A stretch of 64,000 nucleotides of DNA from Otis tarda (lineage: Eukaryota; Chordata; Aves; Otidiformes; Otididae): positions 1,012,001-1,076,000 of the forward strand of contig CM048552.1 of assembly GCA_026413225.1 (NCBI GenBank), given 5' to 3'. The stretch's first letter is position 1; each line of letters starts with the position of its first letter. The notes under the pieces are model-generated. The model was not told the DNA's origin. It saw only the letters and a list, made by a program, of their open reading frames with translations, and made no database searches. Below, piece by piece: positions 14,501 through 26,658 of this stretch. The position numbers were made by a program, and so were the translations under genes.

Positions 14501-17500
14501 AATATTGTCGGATTTAGAAGCTGTCAACTCCTCACCTTCGGGAAAACTAAGTCCTCACTGCTGGAGAAGAATGGGACTCATCTCTGACATCAATTATGTC
14601 ATTTATTGTCCTGCAGGGAATCTTTCTTTTCCAAGTGCCTGGCCCTGGGCAGAGGGGGTATAAAGACTTGTAGCTCTTCATCCAGTGAGGGTTGTATCTG
14701 TTTGTTCAGCATTCAGGACAACGGCCGTTTCATTTTTACTGCCTGGTGGCAATGCTGTTGGAACATAGAGGGGCGTAGCTTCTTCAGGGTGGGACTTAAG
14801 AGAGCACGCAGGAGAATTTGTCCATAGTTTTTGTAAAGGACAGTCAGATGCAAATTGGGATGGAGAAGCAGCTCATCACAATATGAGCAGGGAGAATCCA
14901 GAAACTGGATACCCACTGGGAAGGAAAATGGGAGAGGTATGGATATCAAGAAGTGAAAAAATTCCAGAAAGGGAGCAGAGACAGTAATCACGGATTAGTG
15001 TGTTTTGTGCTGTGATAGGGTTTGTACCATTTTGTGCTTTAATGTATTCAGCAGCAAACAAACAGTTCCACTGCTTAGGGCGTGGGTGTGACAGACAGTA
15101 AGGTTTAATTTTGGATGGCCAATATTTTGAAAAATACTGACAAACAACAAGTTGTTTCAATAAATTGGCTGAGGTTTGCAGACAGCTGATGTACATGCAA
15201 AAGTTTGCACGTTCCAGGGTTCTTAACCGTGCGAGGTTTTGTGCACATACTCTTTCTTGTGTTCCTGGGTCAAACCCTTAATTGAAAAATAAGTCTGTCT
15301 GTGTGACAGTGGCATCTTGGGATGCTGGCTGGGTTTAGGACTCCACCGTGCTGGGGAGAGCGCACCAGCAAGAGTCTTTGAGGTCGCAGAAAGAAACTAC
15401 AAACATGAGCCGAGTTCTGCTGGCCAAGTGCTCTCTGCAGGCAGCCTGAGGAAGTAGCCTGAGGAGCCGCTCGTAACAGAGGGAAACGTTGAGATGCACC
15501 TCTGAGAGATCCCCGCTGTCGGAGTCGCAAGGAACGTGCTGCTGAAGCGGCTGTACTCCGCTCTGTGTGCCATCTTAAACTTTCTGATCATTTTCTTTCT
15601 CTGCTGCCGCAGCCCTTGTCTCTCAGTTAGCGGCTTTTCAGTCCCGTTTTGAATTTGATCTGAAGTTCTGTAACACGCTGCCATACAAGCAGGTCGCGTG
15701 CCGCCCTCCGTTCATTTTCCTGCGCAGCTCAGTGAAAACAGAGGGTTATTGCTGAACTGCACTGGAGAGGTGTAAGCGACATCCTTTGACAAATCCTGGG
15801 TGACACCTTACGTAGCAGAGGTGTAAATCACTGATTATATGGGGCTTGGCTCCGTGCTAGCAAATGGTTGAAAGCTTTAAATGTCAGGAAAGCAGGGGAA
15901 TTCACAGTGATGCTGCAGAGGAATGTGACTTTTTTTCCCGTGTTGAACTCTGAAGGAAAAGTGGGCCAAAGTCAGGCTGCAGAAGGGCCAAGAGCACCGC
16001 TTCTCGCGTTGGCCGGGGCGTGAGCGGATGCAGAGGAAGGCGAGAGACTGGCAGGGTTGCCGCTCTCGTTGGTGACAATCTGTGTCACGTTAATGCCTGA
16101 CACAAGAGAAGCCCCCAGAGTAGACAAGATACGAAAAGAGCGGGTCAGCTCATAACTGGTCACCGTCCCTAGTGACCCTGGGGATCAGAACGTCTCTTCC
16201 TCTCACCTCTGTGTCTGCAGCGGTCGGGAGGGGAATCTGTGTGCGACAGAGCCAGCGTGATCTCTGGATGCCCCTCTGCCCCCCTCCATGTCACCTCTCG
16301 TTCTGCAGGCGTTTCTTCAGGTCTCCCAACTTCGATGGCTGGTACCGCCAGAGGCACAAGGAGATGACGCAGAAGCTGGAGGCCCTTCACCTGGAGGCGA
16401 TCTGTGAGGCGGTACGTTCCAGCTGCCAGCGTTAAACCCCTGAAACCTGGGGGACGAGGGCACTGCTGCCTCGGACGCTTCCTGGCGCATCTGGACTCTG
16501 CGCTGATGAGTGGGGGACAGTGCTTTGTGCCCTGGGGAATCGCAGCTCTGCCCCGTGTCTGTCAGCGCACGGGAATAGCAGCGCGGGTCGGGGACAAGAA
16601 CACGAGCAGCGCAGCTCCCCGCTTTGTCAGCCAGCGCAGGTCCTGCTCTGGCTGCTTCTATGATCGTTTTTCATTCAGCGGCCCCTTCCCAAGCCAGAGT
16701 GCCAGGCTGGAAGCGTCATCTGTTGCTGGCTTCCCTAATGCCTAATGAACGTAGGCAGGGTTTTCAGTACCGACTGCTGGTGCAGGCTCTTAACCTGCAG
16801 GAGCTCTGGGATCCCCCCAGCTTCGTCTTCAGCTGCAGCGCTGGCTTCGCTGGTCAGCGGCGCAGCTCCTCAGGCTCGGTGTGGGGAATGCCAAAGCTGT
16901 CTCCTTTTTTTTTTAACAGGCCTGGTTCCGGCAAGTAGATTTAAATTGTGAGCACAGCACAAGATTCACGGTGCTGACTGGAGGAGGGGAGCCCTGCACC
17001 GCCTGCGTATTACTGCATCTTTCCTTGGCTCTTCTCTTGCGGGCAAGAGCTTGATGCTGTCCTGCGCAGAAAAGTGGGGAGAGCTCTGTCTTGCTCATTT
17101 AGGCCTAAGCGCTGCGAGCAGAGTTGTGAAAGAGGATGAGAAACCTCCTCCTCGCTTTTATTTCAGGCTTTGCTTAGGGGTATCTCTTTGAGAAAAGCTT
17201 CTGTAAAGAAGAAATGTCCCTGAAGAAAGCTGTTCTCTCTCCTTAGAACATTGTGGCCTGGATGAAGGACAAGTCTGAGGTGGAGATTGTAGACCTGGTG
17301 CTAAAACTCCGTGAGAAGCTGGTAAGTTTTCCTCCCTTCTTCCTGCGCTCGTTCCTTTCTGTATCTCTGTGGCAAGGGGAGACCAGGGACACGGATCACG
17401 CTTGTTGCTTAGAAAACTTTGTTCTTGGAGAACTCTCAAATGGGACAGCCATGAAACTTTAGTGCTTGTGTAGAAAGGGATTCAAGGTTCTAACTCTTGT

Positions 17501-17777
17501 CATCTGCCTGAGGCTCAGGTGAGTTTCCTGTCTGTCATCTTGTGCCCTGAACTAAAGAGAGAACGTGAAGTTTACTCAGCCAACGGCAAAGCAGAAAGAG
17601 GAAATTTTAGGCTTTTTAAAAATTCCTCTGCTTCCCTCCTCTCTCTCCCTGCAGGTGAGAGCCAGGTGCCAGCACCTCCCTGTGAAGGAGGAGACGCTGC
17701 GGCGCGTGGGCCTGTACATCGAGACCATCATCGGCTCCTTGCCGGAGGATCTCCAGGCTGTGCTGCACCACCACTGA
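2549..17777 (+). CDS. DENND6B: DENN domain-containing protein 6B, 3' 19 coding exons (5' partial)
   Basis: This is a DENN-family protein; DENND6 proteins act as Rab guanine nucleotide exchange factors in endosomal recycling (DENND6A acts on Rab14). Coding exons, all GT-AG: 2549-2587, 2683-2725, 4114-4226, 5657-5737, 7535-7640, 8184-8263, 8521-8583, 9324-9379, 10007-10129, 10532-10627, 10732-10826, 11393-11458, 12142-12206, 12776-12865, 13768-13821, 14190-14299, 16309-16411, 17247-17321, 17655-17777 (TGA). Joined they give 526 codons in one frame, against about 585 residues in human, so only about 55-60 N-terminal residues are missing. Recognisable blocks include [65 protein letters not shown] and [15 protein letters not shown]. 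It matches human DENND6B, as recalled, better than DENND6A (for example [20 protein letters not shown]). No frameshift or internal stop was seen. Confidence 0.95.
12411..12546 (+). mobile_element. CR1 LINE 3' tail
   Basis: The segment in DENND6B intron 13 reads GGACGGGGCTGTGAGCAACC, then the TTGGAGATGTCCCTGCTC and GAAGGTCCCTTCCAACACAA blocks, and ends in ATTCTATGATTCTGTG. This is the 3' end of a chicken-repeat-1 retroposon with its terminal 8-bp (ATTCTATG-type) repeats. Only the tail is present, as usual for 5'-truncated CR1 copies. It is the strongest single sign that the host is a bird. It carries no coding part. Confidence 0.93.
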
Positions 17778-18645
17778 GCGCGGCGACGGGACTCTGATGG
17801 AGAAGGAAGCGCCCTCGCACCCTTGCTCCGGGCTGTGGGCAGCTGCGGTTGTGCGCGGAAAGGAAGGCTCTTCCCTGGTCCAGCCAGCCTGGCCTGATCT
17901 GGACCGTGCTCACAACTGCGTGTGCTTCTGAGCGCGCGGGTCAGAACTGCAGCAGGAACGGGGCGCTGTGTGCGTTGTTCTCTGTCTGGTCCTGCTTTGA
18001 GGAGCTGCCTTAGGGGGCTGTAAACGAGAAGCTGTTCCCTGTGTGCCTGTTAGTGGGTCAGAAAGTGACAGCCAGGCTTCCGGCAGCATGAGATAGGCTC
18101 TGCGAAACGCGCCTTGCCCGTATACACACATCCATCTCTGCCTAGTGCTTGGGCCCTCAAAACTTCGTCCCGTCATCCCGCCTGGAAGAGGCAGGACCAG
18201 CCCTGGACGGGGGAGTTGTTTTCAGGACAGCTCCTGCTGATAACGAGGGAGATGCTAGGCCCCCACGTAGAAGTGATGTGAAAAAGCTGTCACTGCCCGT
18301 TCAGCAGCCTGACTCACGCCGGCAAGAGCTGCAGCTGCGGTGGGAGTGGGAGGATGAGTTGCTGGATGTGCAGTGCTGTTGGTTTTTCCCCAAGGCAGAG
18401 GCAGACAGGGGGGTCTGGCGTGTGCAAGGAACAGAGCCCTCCGGAGATGGCGGCGGGGTGCTGCGTGAATGGCAACAGCTCCTGGCGCTCTGCAGAGAGG
18501 AGCTGGCCTCCAAATGTCATTTCTTCTGCTTGAAAAATCAAGTGTGTGTGCTCCAGTAATGTACAGGAGAGCTGGAGCTCTGCCTGGGGCAGTATCTAAT
18601 GTGGTCAGCCCGTTTGCCGATAAAACGTCTTGGAGAACCTGATTT
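17778..18645 (+). other. DENND6B: DENND6B 3' UTR (extent uncertain)
   Basis: Non-coding sequence after the DENND6B stop. No AATAAA was found. The variant GATAAA at 18619-18624 is the best nearby poly(A) signal and would give a 3' UTR of about 0.87 kb. The end is a guess; transcript reads would settle it. Confidence 0.4.
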
Positions 18646-21395
18646 TTACAGCCTGCATCAGCCTCGCCGCGCAGGAGCTCAGAGAGCGGCCCTCGCGCGG
18701 GTCGCGCCGTGAGAGGTGCGTTCTCGCCCGGGATCGGAGGGGAGCAACCTCTCCAGCTCTCGCCGCAGCTTGTTCGTACCGCAGCCCAGCTTCCAGCTCG
18801 GTCGTTCGCCTCGGGAAAGAGACAGGCGTGCGCGCTTCTGCCTGGGCGCAGGGAAGACGCGGGGCTCTGCGGCCGGCTTGGAGGCAGCCGCCCGCTGCCC
18901 GAGAGAGCGGTCCTGCCCGCTGCCTTGGAAGTGGAGCTGCCGTAACCCCAGCGTTGACTGCTGCTCCGGTAACTGCGTTTCACCAGCGGCCAGTCTGCCC
19001 GGGGCCCGAATGTTTGCCGTCAGAACGGGTTTTGGGACGGGGCTGGCAGCCTGATGCGCTCCTGCTCTGTGAGGAGCCCTGGAGCGTTGCCCCTTCCCCC
19101 GTGGCAGGAGAGTTCCGCGCCCCAGACGAGACCTGCCCAACGCTGCGGGCAGCGCCCGGCGCTCGCGGGGCGGAAGCTGTGCTGTTTCGCCGGCGGTCCC
19201 TGCCCGTGGCTGCCCTGCCTCCGCGCTGGGGAGGTGACGGGGAGTCTGGGAAGTGGTTGAACCCTCCCTGCTTTTCCCCTCCGGAGCCGGGCACGGACAG
19301 CGCAGCGGCAGCGGGGAAGCTGCTCGGTTTCCCACCGCCTCCAGCCTGGAAGCGGCCGAGCGAGGGGCCGCGGCCGCACAGGAATTCTGTACAACGCTCC
19401 CGCGTGGGCGCCTGCCTGTGCAGCGCGCATCCTGCGTAGAGAGGTGGCGCGTGCGTCGTGCAGCAGCTCTGCAGTGATGGTGGGGGACTGAAGCACTAAT
19501 GTACAGTAGAAAATACTAGTTTAAAAAAAAAATTAACCCAAGCTGTGTCCTAGTTCTGAGCCTTCCTAGATGTATTTGGTGGGGAGGGGCGTTTCTCTGC
19601 AGAGGTGCTGCTGAGCTCGGTCGCTCGTGGCCCTCGGTCTCCGTTAGCCGTCTGCCCGGGGCTCTCGGTCAGCGCGGCGGCTCCTGTCCCCCTGGGAGAT
19701 GTCTCCCTCGGGTTCACTGAGCTCTGCGAAGGGTGACTCGCGCCCTCTTTGTCCCCGGTGGAGTCCTCTTGGCTCTCGGGTGCTGGTTGCCGCTGCTGTG
19801 TGCGCCGTTTTCTCTCCGCCCAGCTCTGTTGCCGCTCCGTCAAGGATGGGTTTGTCCTGGCCCGGGGTGGGTACCCCGGAGCTGCCGCCACTCCTGGATC
19901 CAGCTCCTCGCCTTGTTCTACCTGCCTGTTGATTTCTGGCTTCTTGTCATGCTGGCTGGCTGCTCTTCCCTTTAACGCCCTCCGTCGCTGCTGGTTTGTC
20001 CCTTCACCTTCGCTGGGTGGGAATTGTGGCCCCGCCGTGGCGGTGCCCTGACCCGCAGCGCTGGCTGGGCCCTGCCCCACGCTCGTCCAACAGTATTTTC
20101 ACGGAAACATGGTGCTACTGAAGAGATGGGGAGCGTCACCTTGGTCTTCACAGTCTTGTGGTTTTGCTTCTCTTCTGCTCCCCCAGCCTCCTTACTCTTC
20201 TTCACGTTCCCCTGGGAATCTACGGGAGTGGGCTCTGGGGTCAACTCAACTTGTCCCCCCCATCCCACACCTCCGCCTCTGCTCCCCCAACCCGTTTGCT
20301 CCCATCCCTGGTCGCGGAACCTTTCCCTCCCCTTCGTTTGTTCCCGCTTCTCCTGGCAAACCTCAGCCCCCTTGGGCTGTGGGCGGGGGTGCGGGAGGGG
20401 GTCCCACCGCAAGCCCTGGTGCTGCTCCCCTGGCACCCGCAGGAGGCAGCTGGCGGCCTCGCGGCCTCAGCACCTGTGTTGCAGCGGGCTGTGCGGTCCT
20501 GCCACGATTCACCCCTCACACCCTGCGCCGCGCTGCCCGGACACCCCACGAGGTATTTCCCTTCTGTACCGGCACGGGCCGAACGGCCCCGGCGCTGTGC
20601 CCCGAGCTGGGCCGGTGCGTGAGCGCGCGCCCTTCGCTGCTGCAGCGCCAGCAGCCTCGCTCATCTTCCTGCCAGCGTGCAGCCGTTCCCCAGCAGCCCC
20701 AACGCCCTCCTTCGGGGAGTATTCCTCGGCGACGTAGCTTTAGCTGTGCATTCCTCCCAAGGACACGCGCTGCTGTTTCCTGCGAGTCCCACCGTTGTCA
20801 GCCTTTGCACAGGGGTCCCGGCGGTCACCGGGGCGGCAGACGGGACGCTTCCAGCAGATGCACTGGAAGGAGCCACGGCCAGGTCCGTGCTCCCACCTCC
20901 CCTGTGGGCCCCCGTCGCCCCACCGCAGCCCTCGGGGGCTCGGCGGTACTTGGGCCCGTCTCAGCACGGTCTCCATCCCCAGCCGCAGCAGCTTCCGCTG
21001 GCAGCTGGTGCTTGCCCAGAGCTTTTTCCCTGGGCCCGAGGTCTCCAAATTCTCTTTACGTGACCGTTTGTCTGTGCTGGCTGATGGAGCCATGCAGGTG
21101 AGCGTGGCCATCGTCTCCCCCGCTGCAAGGTTTGTCTTTGCACGGGTGCAGCACAGTGATAGCGCGCTCAGCCCCAGACGTAGATGAGGTACGAGCAAGA
21201 ATTTGGGCTGATTTCAACTTGGTAGTGGAGAACCTGGGGCCTGGCGGGAGGCTGTGGGGGCAGAATCACCCCCAGCCATGGCTCCTTCATCTCCATCGGC
21301 GTGGCCTTGGCCAGGAACCTTCCCGAGGCAGGAAGGAGCCGCCGGTTCTGTTCCTTACCGGAGAGCAGCAAAGCCCAGGCGCGCCTCAGCCGCGA
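18646..21395. other. GC-rich intergenic stretch, no gene recognised
   Basis: From about 18.6 kb the base composition changes to GC-rich with frequent CpG. Several open frames exist on both strands, but they overlap one another, are rich in Pro, Arg, Ala and Gly, and match no family I know. I treat them as chance frames in stop-poor sequence. Confidence 0.6.
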
Positions 21396-21399
21396 CACC

Positions 21400-21405
21400 T
21401 TTATT
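21400..21405 (-). terminator. Poly(A) signal AATAAA of the TMEM116-like gene
   Basis: AATAAA on the minus strand lies 579 bp past the TAG stop at 21984-21986. It is the first canonical hexamer downstream and defines a plausible 3' UTR of about 0.6 kb. Confidence 0.6.
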
Positions 21406-21983
21406 TGTAAGCACCGTCTCCCGCGCCCCGTGGGGGAATTTGATTGCGCTCCGGCAGAAAGCGTCGCACTGAAACAAGACGAAAATAACCCCAAAATAAC
21501 CGCCACCTGCCCTGGGATCGCACTTGATGTTCAGTTGCTGGAAGCCCTGGGGATTGCAAAATTATCTGCGTGCCACCGGCCTCCCACGGCACCGGACCGC
21601 TCACGAGCCCCGCAGCCGCCCGCAGCCGCAGCGCTGGTGGTGCCGAACGGGGATCCATCTTCCGGAGAGCTCCTGCCCCATCTCCCGTGCAGCGGCCGCT
21701 CGTGGTTTTGCCGTCTGCACGGCGCAGGCGGCGGGAAGCTGGGTTGCCCCCAGCAGCGAGGGGCTACGGGTGGGCTCCCCGCGGCGCAGGGCCGCCACAG
21801 CCCCTCACCGCTGTCGGAAACCTGCCCGGCGCTGCCTGCGCCTCCCTCGAACCTTTCCAGGCACGGAGGGCCCAGTCCAGAGAGATCCCACGCGGCCACG
21901 GCCGGGCTGCGGGGAGCCGCCGGGGATGTGCGAACCCTGCCCAGGCCCTGGGCAGCCCGGAGGCCGCGGGACAAGGCGGCGGC

Positions 21984-24900
21984 CTAAGGAACGGCCCCCA
22001 GGGACTCGTCGTAGAAAGCCTGGAGGCCGCGGTGGGGCTGCAGTGAGGGTCTCGCGCCCACCGCCTCCCGCCGGAAGTTGTGCCGCAGCCAGCCGTAGAC
22101 CAGGCTGTGCAGGAAGCCCTGCAGGGAGACGGTCAGGGCCTGCGAGGGAGAGGGCAGTGGCTTTTACCTGCCCCGGGGCCGCCCCGCGCTGCAGGAACGC
22201 TGCACGCCCCATCGCCTGCTGCACCCCCCGCCGCCCGCTCCGCGCCAGAGGGGAGCCACGTGGGATCGGCTGGCGAGGCGGCGCAGGCAGGGTGACACGG
22301 GGATGTGGAGGTGGCTTTCCTCCTGGCGTGGCCAGCTGAAACAAGGCAAGCGTCTGGGCAGAGCTGAGAGCGAAACTCAACCCCCAAAGCAGGGGGAAGC
22401 GCCCGGCAAAGCCCGGCTGGGACCTGGGCTGCCACCAGCAACCCGGGACTGTGCCCTCGTCGGTCCCTGGGTGTCACCGGCACAGGCTGGCAGCGCCCAC
22501 AGCGCTCACCTTCCCGGGCGGCATCGCCCTGGTCGGCGGGGACCGGCTCTCCTCGCCCGGCTCCCGCAGCTCTGCCCCTGCGGCCGCACACCTCACAGCC
22601 GCCCCGTCCCACCGGGGTCACCGCCCCGTCACCACTGACACGGCGATGGGGACAGATGTCCCAGCGCCGGAGCCCAGGAAATGGGGTTTTAACTCACTGT
22701 AGCCACGTAGAGGACAAAGAGAGAGGCAGGCCTGATGGTGGTGAAGGAGAGGAGGGTGAGGAGGAAGGCTGCGGATGGAAGACAAAAGAAAGATGCTCTG
22801 ATCTCCCCCGTAACACTTCGTGGCGCGTTTCCCTGGCAAATGCCCTTCCCGTCACAGCCCATGTCTCACGGCACAGGGCTCTGTGCAGGACGAGCGTGTG
22901 CGTGCACAGCGAGGCCCGTCCCACCGCGCCGCCCAGGGACCTTGGGGAACTCATCGCCGCGGGTTTCTGTGGCTGAAATCATAAACGGGCCCCCAACGGG
23001 ATGGGATATTGCTAAAAACCAGGTCCATCAAACACGACCCACCCTCCAGCTCAGGAAACACTGCTGGAAAAACAAAACCCTGTCGTTGTAAGAGCAGGGT
23101 GTGCTAAACCTGCCCGTGGGACCCAACGGCGCTGAGCGGGGCTGGCTCCAGGTTGGCCTCGCCACGCGCTCCCTCCGGCACCCGAAGGCTTTGCGGTTAC
23201 TCGCTCTGAACCTCGCGTCCCAGGCCTGGGCGCCGTCTCGGCCCAGGAATAAAGGAGCCGCGGTGGCTCTTGGCTGCCAGGGCCACGGACGTCCCCACCC
23301 CAACTTGCCTGGCGCCCAGCAGAGCAGGAAAACCAGCTGGAAGTAGTGGGAGACTTTGCTGACGCTGCGGATGCTTCTGCCGGCAAAGCCGTCCTTCTCC
23401 GGGGCCAGCAGCGGCGCCGCGCCGTTCCTCCGGCACCACAGCTTCACCCTGCGGTACAGGAGCTGGGCGGCGGGCAGCGGCGTCAGGCGGGGCGCGCTGG
23501 CTGCTGCGGCCGGCCCCGGTGTGCCGCGCTGCGCCGCCGGCTTACCGTGCAGCAGCTGAGCACCAGCAGCAGGTACAAGAAGAAGATGATCTTCCCCTCC
23601 AGGCCCACGTCCTTCCTCCCGACGTACTGCGAGGTGACGGGAAATCAGCGGGGCCACGGGCCAGCCCCGCCCTGAGCAGCTCCTTCCACCAGGACAGGGC
23701 TGAGCCGTGCCACGAGCCCCACGGCGTGGGGGCAGCCGGCGCCTGGGCAGCGCTGAGCAGCGGTGTCGGCTCGAGGGGGAACGGGAACGGCGGGAGGGAC
23801 GGCACCCGGCAGCGCTCACCGCGTAGCAGAGATCCTGGGCGCGGCGGATGAGGAGCAGGCAGCTGAAAGGCCAGAGGATGCTGGTGGCAGCCCCCTCATG
23901 CCATTTTTTAATTCCTTCCCCCACCCCGGAGGTGGCCTTCACCACCTTGCAGGGGCCGCAGCGTTCCCAAATCCATGGGGAAGGGAGAGGGGTGCCCACC
24001 GCGGCTCCCCCTCGGGGTGGGGGCGCCGGGCCGGCGGCGTACCTGGAGCAGTAGAGGCCGTAGGTCTCGTTGGAGCCGTTCCCTCTCCGCGGCGCGACGG
24101 GCCCGATGGGTTTGGGCGCGATGTCGGTGACGGAGGTGCCGCGGGCGACCAGCTGTCCCAGGAGCGTGAGCGCTGGCAGCAGCCTTGCGGGGACAGGCGG
24201 ACGTGAACGCGTCCGTCCCGCCCTGGGCAGAGCCGGAAGGGCAGGCGCTGCGCCCCAGCCCCGCGCGGGGTGGCGAGGGGCCGGCGCTGGCACCCACCAG
24301 GCCAGGATGTAGGGCAGCCCCTGCCACGCTCTCTCCAGGCACCCACTCCTCTCCTGCGCAGAGGAAACGGCCGGTGACCCGGGGCCGCAGGCTCGCAGCA
24401 GCTCCGGAGGAAGGAAGGGGGCTGCCCTCGGATTCCCCCCGCTGCCCCCGGGTCCTCGCAGGGATGGGTGCGCGGGAAGGGCGATGCCACGGCTGGGGAC
24501 CGCCAACCTGCAGAGCCGCCACGTGCCAGGCTCTCCAGCCGTGGACGGCGCGGTAGGCTTCGTACGCGTAGACGACAACCATCAGGAACGAGACGGCGTA
24601 GAAGGTCTGGGGGGAAGAGGGAGAGCAGGTTGGTGCCCAGCGCCCCAAAGCACCTTCCTCCTTCCCTCTGCTGCTCTGCACCCTGACATCCCGCTGCCCC
24701 TGCGCCAGGAGCCACGTGGCGCCACCACCAAACGGCCTTGTGCTGTCCCCGTGCCCCAACCCGGGGAGGGGGCCCGGGTGGCCGCTCTGGATGGCGAGCT
24801 GTGCTCTGCTTCGCGCCGGGGCAGGCGAGCGGCTGCGTTCGGGGTCGCCATCCCAGACCGGCAGCAGGGCACGGCGAGGTGAGGACACCACGCTCGCCTC

Positions 24901-26658
24901 GCTGCGGCTGGGGAGAAACGCTGGGCACACTTCCCCCAGGAACTGCTCTTCGCGGCTCGGGACAGCGACCGGGGGACAGGAGCCGTTTCTCAGCAGGAGA
25001 AATAATTCCCTACCCCCAGGCTTCCCCGGGGACGCTCCCGGCGGTTCCTGGCCACGCGGACGCCCAGGCCCGTGGCGCGAGCTGCCCCCTTACCGTGGCC
25101 AGCATCAGCCCGTAGGGGCAGGCAGCGTACGCCGGGATGAAGAGCGGGGCTGGCAGCAGCTGGATGGCGGCCGTGCTCAGCAGCGCGGCGGCAGCCAGGA
25201 AATCTGCCAGGGCGAGGAGGAAAAGGGGCCGAAGCTGGGGGACGGGACACGGCGTCAGCTCCGGCTGGCAGCGTCACCCCGTGCCGTGGCCACTGCCCTC
25301 CCCGGGCTGGCCGAGAGCGGAGCTGCGACCGGCTGCTCACGCTTGGGATGCATCCTACATCTCCTGCCCCGCTCCGGCCCCACCGTGCGTTAAGCCCAGC
25401 GGCAGCGGTGCCGGCCCAGCTCTGCCTCGGGCTTAACTGGGGCCAAACCCCGGCCCCGTGCCCCTGGGCGGCACCCACCTGGACGTGGCAGCATCGCCTT
25501 CGCCGGGAGGTGACAGCGAGCACCGACCCGCTGCCCAGGAGGCTGGAAGAGACGGGGCTGGCGGTTAACGGCCCCGCAGAGCGGAGCTCTTGGTGCCCCA
25601 ACGCGGTGGCCTCCCGCTGAACCCGTCCCAGCGAGGACCCCAGGCGGGCAGGGGCCGGCACGGGCAGCGGGGGGGGGGGTGGGGGTCCCCTCCCTGCAAG
25701 GGCGGCGGGGTGGGACAGAGACCCGGCGTGGTGCGAAGCCAGATCCCCGCGGCCCAGGGTTGGGGACCGAGCTGCGGGGATGCGGGCAAGGCCAGAGGGC
25801 ACGGGCGCGCGGGGCTACGGCCGCTGCCCCCACCCCCAGCACCGCAGGGCCCCGCCATCGCAAAGGGCTGGGGGGCAGGACCCACCTCAGCAGCGAGGCC
25901 GGCAGGTAGACGCACGTCAGCACGAAGACCTGGGGGACAGAGATCGAGAGGCGCGCGGGCTCAGGCGTCCCGCAGCGGGAGCCTCGGCTGCCCCACGGCG
26001 CCGGAGGACGCGGGGCCGGACTCAGTCCCTTGCGCGTCCCCGGCCGAAGCAGCAGCCAGGGCACAGCAAAGGCAAGAAAGGCGTCTTCCCCAAATTTGCG
26101 CTCGGGGGCCGGCGGTGGGCAAAGCGCCGGGGCCAGCGGCCGGTTCCCTGCCAGCCCCGCGTGGGACGAGCCCCTTGGCGGCGGCTGCGCGAGGGGGTTT
26201 CCCTGCTGCGTCCCCCCGAGCTCGCCGCTCCGCAACACCCGGGATTTCCTTGCCGGAGGCTGGGGAGCGTGGAGAAGCCGCGTCCCGCTGCGGGCCGTGC
26301 TGCCCAGACGGGCTCCCAGACAGCGCGGCGTGGGGCCGCTGTGAGGAACCGGCGAGGCTGCCGGGGCCGGATGGCTCCCGGAGCCCCGTGAGTCACGCAG
26401 AGCGCGGAGCCGGAGCAGCCGCCCCGGGCAGTGCCGCTCGGGCCCCAGCGAAGCCCTGCGCCGGGGAGCTGGGACCCCTTCACTGGCAGCCGCCGTCGCC
26501 ATTTCCAGCACCCCCGCGGCGCGGCCATGGCGGACGAGGCCTGAACTGCGTCGCAGAATTTGGCAGCGACTTTCCCAGGCCTCTGCAGAGTTCCCGCGCG
26601 TACGCGCCGTTACCTGGTTATCCGAGAGAGCCGACGGCTGCTCCGCTTCGTTCGCCAT
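21984..26658 (-). CDS. Seven-transmembrane, rhodopsin-like protein resembling TMEM116 (complete, 364 codons)
   Basis: Twelve coding exons in transcript order: 26614-26658, 25886-25929, 25479-25542, 25094-25234, 24508-24606, 24298-24353, 24043-24183, 23820-23862, 23546-23626, 23309-23462, 22698-22768, 21984-22139. Phases agree at every junction. Intron 10 uses a GC donor (CAG then GCAAGT). Predicted hydrophobic segments lie near residues 16-42, 55-77, 99-119, 143-164, 222-242, 278-300 and 302-330. Receptor-like marks are a Cys (ACPYG) just before segment 3, a CWAP motif in segment 6 (compare CWxP of class A receptors), Cys and two N-glycosylation sequons (NGS, NET) in the loop before segment 5, and a basic loop (YRRVKLWCRR) after it. 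The C-terminal stretch SLQGFLHSLVYGW resembles the end of TMEM116 as I recall it. No ligand is evident and DRY and NPxxY are absent or divergent. The start is the first ATG of exon 1, inside a CpG-rich region. Confidence 0.8.

Noticed and set aside
18255-20737. A gene between DENND6B and the TMEM116-like gene
   Set aside because: Open frames of 150-270 codons occur on both strands but without splice-consistent structure, family motifs or good start contexts.
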